From: Apostichopus japonicus
Taxonomy: Eukaryota; Echinodermata; Holothuroidea; Aspidochirotida; Stichopodidae
DNA length: 64,000 nt
Direction of reading: 5' to 3'
NCBI RefSeq assembly: GCF_037975245.1
Contig: NC_092574.1
Span: forward strand, 10,815,213 to 10,879,212
The notes beneath the pieces were generated by a model, which ran no database searches, was not told the DNA's origin, and saw only the letters and a program-made list of their open reading frames with translations. Shown piece by piece: positions 59,406 through 64,000 of this stretch. Made by a program: the position numbers and the translations under genes. Within the stretch, counting starts at the first letter, position 1, and each line of letters starts with the position of its first letter.

Positions 59406-62400
59406 TAATTATTCCTAATCTGTTTACACAATTAATTCCTGTAAGTGTATCTGCACATTATTCTGGGAAAACTTTTAAATTGAAACCAACTTTTTTATTT
59501 AGTTTTTTAAAAAAGCTGCCATTGCATAAAACATCTACTAGCTGAAATCATATTCCTACAGTTGGCATTTCTCTTATATTGGCATTTTTAATTATAACAA
59601 AAGCAACAAGTTTCTACTGGCAGATAAAATGAACTCATGCCTTCTTTTTATCCCACTGGCAAATGGAGAATGTCATCAGCATTTAGCCATGCAGTCAATT
59701 AGCATGAATTCTGAAAGTCACTCCCCATAGTTCTTTGTAAATTGGCTTAATTGGAAATGAAAATGCAGCTAAATCAAAACTTGAAATTTACTCCATTTTG
59801 AATTATCACGAATGGAGAGGACGCCATTTTTACAGAATTTACAGACTTACGGTCTGGGGAATGTAAGCCAGTTCTTGTTTCTATGAAAGTGTGGCAATTA
59901 GGACAGAAGAGTAACAAAGCCTGAAAAATATTTACCTCAGAAATTATTTATCAAATATTTATTAGGGATATGGTTGGCAGGAGGGGAGAGAGGGGGAGAG
60001 GAGAGAGGGAAGAGGGAAGGGCATGGGTCAATATGCCTCGACTACAAATATTGGAGCGAAGGCGTCTGTATGATGAGCCTGGTAATTTGAATAACGAAAA
60101 CTTTTGGTTGTGTATATAATTTAAGATTTGCACCGTGGAAGGCAAATGTTTGGCCAGAAATGACAGTCGTCCATATCAAACAGAAGGAATTTCGGGAATG
60201 GCATTAGTAGAAGTGTTCCTTTTGTACACAACTTGTTGAGTATTTCAATTAGTAGCTCAAGTCTAAATGAGCTCCCAGTCCTTGCCAAGTGGTTTCATAA
60301 GTGCCCTTCTTCTGCTGCCCAGACACCATTCGTTTCTTCTTCTTCTTTTTTTTTAAGTCTGTTCGTTAAGTAAGCCAAACACAACAGCTCTCTCTATCTA
60401 TCTCTCTGTTTATGACCACTGATAAAGGGTCCAGATGTGAAGGTGTAGAAATACTGTGCAAAATGCAACACCAGGCAACAGCTAAAAAGAACAGGAAAAA
60501 AAGGTGGGATATAGCCACTGGACAGGAGGCAGAGACTAGATAGAACAGTAGCTCGGCCAATCTCTGCCCCTGGCAATGAAGTGAGGAGGGTTTTAAGCAG
60601 GTGCAAAGATTCCCTGTTAATAGCTAATCCCTGTGTCCCTCTCCTTTCACTTTTGGGTCTTTCCATTCATGCCTTTTATTCCAAGAGGTGTTAAATCACT
60701 CCACAACATGCTGCAGGTGGCATGACAGAGCTCTTCAAGGAGGGGGTCCGTTACAAGGGGGGCCGAGGCATAAAGGGAACAATAGGGCTCAACGTGTTTT
60801 ATTTTCGGTGGTGAACAAACTTTCAATTTGCGACTGCATGCTCCAGGAGATCCGTTGGTAAGAGCAAAAAAGGAAAGAAAAATATGTGGAGAAACTTTTT
60901 TGAAGAAAAGGACATCTAAAAGATAGGCCAGCTTTAGCATCCCCCCTTGAGGGTGTTTATTTCTGGTTTGGCTAAGAGATTATCACCTATGAGAGGGGTG
61001 TTTACAGGCTAGTCCCTGGCTCTAACGCCTTTCCACCTTGGCAGCATATAATGACCAAGGCCTAAATGGGAAAGGGTGTAGTACATCTTGTTTACTTGTT
61101 AAGGTTTTTCTAGCCTCTTTTTTTTTTTTTCTTTTTTTTTCCCAGGGTCTAACAAACCACTGACATTATGACTCATTCGATTGACAAACCATGCAAATGG
61201 AAGGTGACACACAAACTTCTTAACCAAATTAGGCTTTTAAGTCCATTATGTTTACATGTAGTCCTCATTATCAAGGAGGAGGGTGGGTCCCTGGGAATTT
61301 TAGTTTTCCTGAAAGTTGTAAAATCAGACAAGATAACTAAAAGGAGAGCAGAGACTGTTGAACCAGTCTCCTGGTTCTGTGCTCGGATATATATCGAACT
61401 GAACGGTTCTTGAAAACCTTTTAATGTTTTGCCTGATCTCATGTTCTCGTGCAACAGAGCACTCAAAATTGATAATACAGCATAAATGTTGAAGCATACA
61501 ACGGATATGGAATGATGATAATGTGAACAGGTCTTTTGAATTGTTGATTACTTTTTTCATCACCTCTTAAATTGGAATTAAAATACTTTTTACACTTTAT
61601 AAATTTCAAAACTTCTAAAAATTATCCCCCCAATAAAACTTTCAACTCATAGTCTCCTCCTGAGCCCAGTTCCAGCATAATCCAATCTACTGCCCTCTCT
61701 GTCTTTCATAGTTCTGCAAATGAAACCTGAAATTATAAATATCTACATTTAGCTTAGTCTCTTTTTAAATATATTGACAAATTTAAATGCTATACTGTAT
61801 ATATACGACAAAGCTATAAACCTGCTCACTTTGAACACAACTTATGAACCGTTTAACTTTTCTAATTTTTATTTAAAATATGAGGAGAATAACTGGTATT
61901 ATCTAATGCAAAAGAGCATACATCTGCCGGTAAATAATGCATCAGTAGAAGTAAGAAGGCAAGGTTGGTGTGTCCATCTCAGCAGAACCTTCTAAAGAGA
62001 TAACTACACTGAACACATAGGAAAGAATCTTACAGCTAGGTTTGTCTCAAAAGATCCTAGAACTGTTTAAATTTTTCAGTTTAGTTCATTTAAAACCAGC
62101 TGAATGTGTTGCTTTTAATGGTCCCCAGTTTTCCAGTGACTTTGCAAAACCCACTTGTGAGGTAATTCTCAAATTCAGATTGCTAATTTTGACCAAACTG
62201 ACAGGTCTTGATATGTTTATTACCTTGAAAACTGGATATTAATATAGCAAGTAATCAAGTTTTTCCAATATTCTATGAAAGTATGATAAACCAAAAAGAA
62301 TAGTAACAGAATTTTGTTTTAATGTTATTTCAATTCGCATTTAAGCGGTTTATTACATTATGTTAAGCTCACTGGGTAGTACATTGTTTATATGGGATTT

Positions 62401-63740
62401 TTTTATAAAAATTCTCACAAAAAGCAGAAGTTTTAGCAATCTCCCACTCCCTCTCGTCTGCACCCCCTCTCACGACCCCCTCAAACCCCACCCCTAGGAC
62501 ATTCATTTGCCAAGACATTGCCAGGTTCAACTCAAGGCATTTCTTTCAAATCACTCGTACACAGAGTAAGGATGGAGAATTAACCCTTTAAAGCTGTATT
62601 TTGCATTGAAATTGCATTCAAAAATTTGCATCATGAGGAATAACACTTTCATTCAACTCAAGCGAAGATTGCACGAGGAAAACTTAATTTACCATTTATA
62701 CTCTCAATTTATTGTTTTATTGGATGTAAAACTATTTCAATGTTACCCACTTAGCACACCCAACTGGTTGGTTACAAGCAAATATCACCTTCTGTTTTCA
62801 TTCAATGGTATTCAAATAATTTAATTTTAATAATACATGGCTTCGTTTAAGAATGATCTTGTAAAGGTTCAACCCAAATAAGATCTTCAAAGAGCAAATA
62901 TACTAAGATATCATTGAGCATTATAAAAAACAGGGAAGATTAAAATCCCATTACACATCTTGAAATAACTTTGTCATATCTGACCAGCGAGAAACTATCA
63001 TGATAATTAACGGTATTTGACCTCGTCAGGTTTTCTCATTAAACTGGACACGTATGCACTGTATTTAGCTTCTTCTCTGAATAATGGTCAATTTCAAATG
63101 TCAAATTTCTTTTTTTTAAAACAGGGAGCCCCAAAAAAATAGCAAATAATTACGTAGAAAACCACAACTATTGAGAAATCAGCATGAATCATCGTAACTA
63201 TTTTAAAAAGAAAGTTCGCCTAAACGGGAAACGGTGGATTAAAATTGACTGCGTAATTGGAGTTTTATGAGGGGCGGTAGCTAAAAATACGACCAGTGTC
63301 CAGATTTCCTCGAAAGGGAACCCTTTCCCCGGTCTAAATCTGAAGAACGGGTCAGAGTTACATGCTGGTCGTCGGGTAAGCATTCCTTAAGATTACTGGC
63401 AGGAGCAGAAATAGTCAGAACACTGGAAAGGGAGAGAATAAACAATAAATGGACAAAACCATAGTGGCACTAGAAACTCAGTTGGAATTCAAATTATCCA
63501 GCAGTTTTGCCAGTTGTGGCCACGTCTCGAATGTCATCAAAACAAAAGCTAAAAATTTTACAATCTTTTCAACGGAAGAAGAAAAAGGGAAAAAATGGAA
63601 TTAGGGGAACATGACGTAACAGGTGGTAGTAAAAGATACAGGGGGATCTAAATAAATGAAAAAAAAAACTTCCATGACAGTTGTTTATATGTTAAAGACA
63701 GCCCTGACATATGAAAGTACTACTGTGAAGTACCATATAG

Positions 63741-63818
63741 ACCTGTTAGAATACATACTAACACTGGGTAGGCTTGGGTAGGCCACCTGTTAGAATACAT
63801 ACTAACACTGGGTAGGCC
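63741..63818. repeat. 44-bp tandem duplication
   Basis: ACCTGTTAGAATACATACTA followed by ACACTGGGTAGGC starts at 63741 and again at 63785. The first unit also contains an internal TGGGTAGGC duplication. The lack of mismatches in the shared part points to a recent event. Confidence 0.9.
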
Positions 63819-64000
63819 TATGTGTTGATCCCTTCTGTGCATGTGTCTGTGTGTTTACCTGTATGTCAGTATGTCAAAGCTAACAGCTAGTTTGGGTTGC
63901 ATTTTATCTCAAAATTAAAGCTGAATAGCTTATATATGTTAGTATAGCCTACATTAGCCTACATTAGCCATAGAAGGGACAGTTAAATGTCATCTCCTTC

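Larger units (their letters stand above)
55106..63740. other. Mostly gene-free stretch
   Basis: Holds G/C-runs near 55317, 55650 and 56651, a (CT)n run near 57173-57192, a (TG/CG) run near 57323-57340, copies of the donor-like repeat at 57361, 58102 and 59379, the 15-bp-arm hairpin at 59128-59160, a CpG-richer patch near 58500-58570, and another near 63210-63385. None of the short frames matches a known family. Confidence 0.5.

Overview
This is eukaryotic, almost certainly animal, nuclear DNA: AT-rich, intron-like and intergenic, with many simple repeats, several minisatellites, dispersed repeat copies and hardly any long open reading frames. Homopolymer G and C runs of 8 bases or more are unusually common, with two dozen or more present. 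The repeat content looks like that of a marine invertebrate, possibly a deuterostome. That assignment is inference with low confidence, because no lineage-diagnostic gene is present.

One coding element is recognised with good support: a 127-bp exon on the minus strand (38764-38890). It has canonical splice sites on both sides and encodes the segment of a mitochondrial calcium uptake (MICU2/MICU3-type) protein that lies just before the first EF-hand lobe. Much of the sequence around it is therefore probably intron or flank of a MICU gene read right to left. No other MICU exon was identified. Other open stretches are reported only as low-confidence candidates: 2311-2511, 7925-8350, 44365-44424, 48227-48910 and 49159-49569. 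None is a recognised family.

Layout from left to right: 1-4641 is mostly featureless, with a CpG-rich, CRE/YY1-bearing promoter candidate near 2000-2320. A 64-bp minisatellite of about 35 units fills 4642-6905 and contains a three-unit higher-order pattern. A CpG-rich open segment lies at 7560-8350. The stretch 8351-18736 holds SINE-like copies and an AT-rich duplication. A 20-bp minisatellite occupies 18737-19433, and a degenerate ACACATATAGGTGAC-type array occupies 23090-23440. A long (TA)n lies near 24190 and a polypurine block at 31050-31575. A near-perfect 100-bp palindrome lies at 36470-36569, followed by the MICU exon at 38764-38890. A 720-bp (AGAGG)n satellite occupies 42989-43711, a 22-bp satellite 53934-54470, and a 270-bp non-autonomous transposon-like copy 54836-55105.

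No CRISPR array, rRNA gene, complete tRNA gene, viral gene or new biological system was found. The most informative leftovers are a dispersed repeat that carries a consensus 5' splice site in several copies, nuclear-receptor direct repeats, a recurrent POU-type 12-mer, and the long palindrome.
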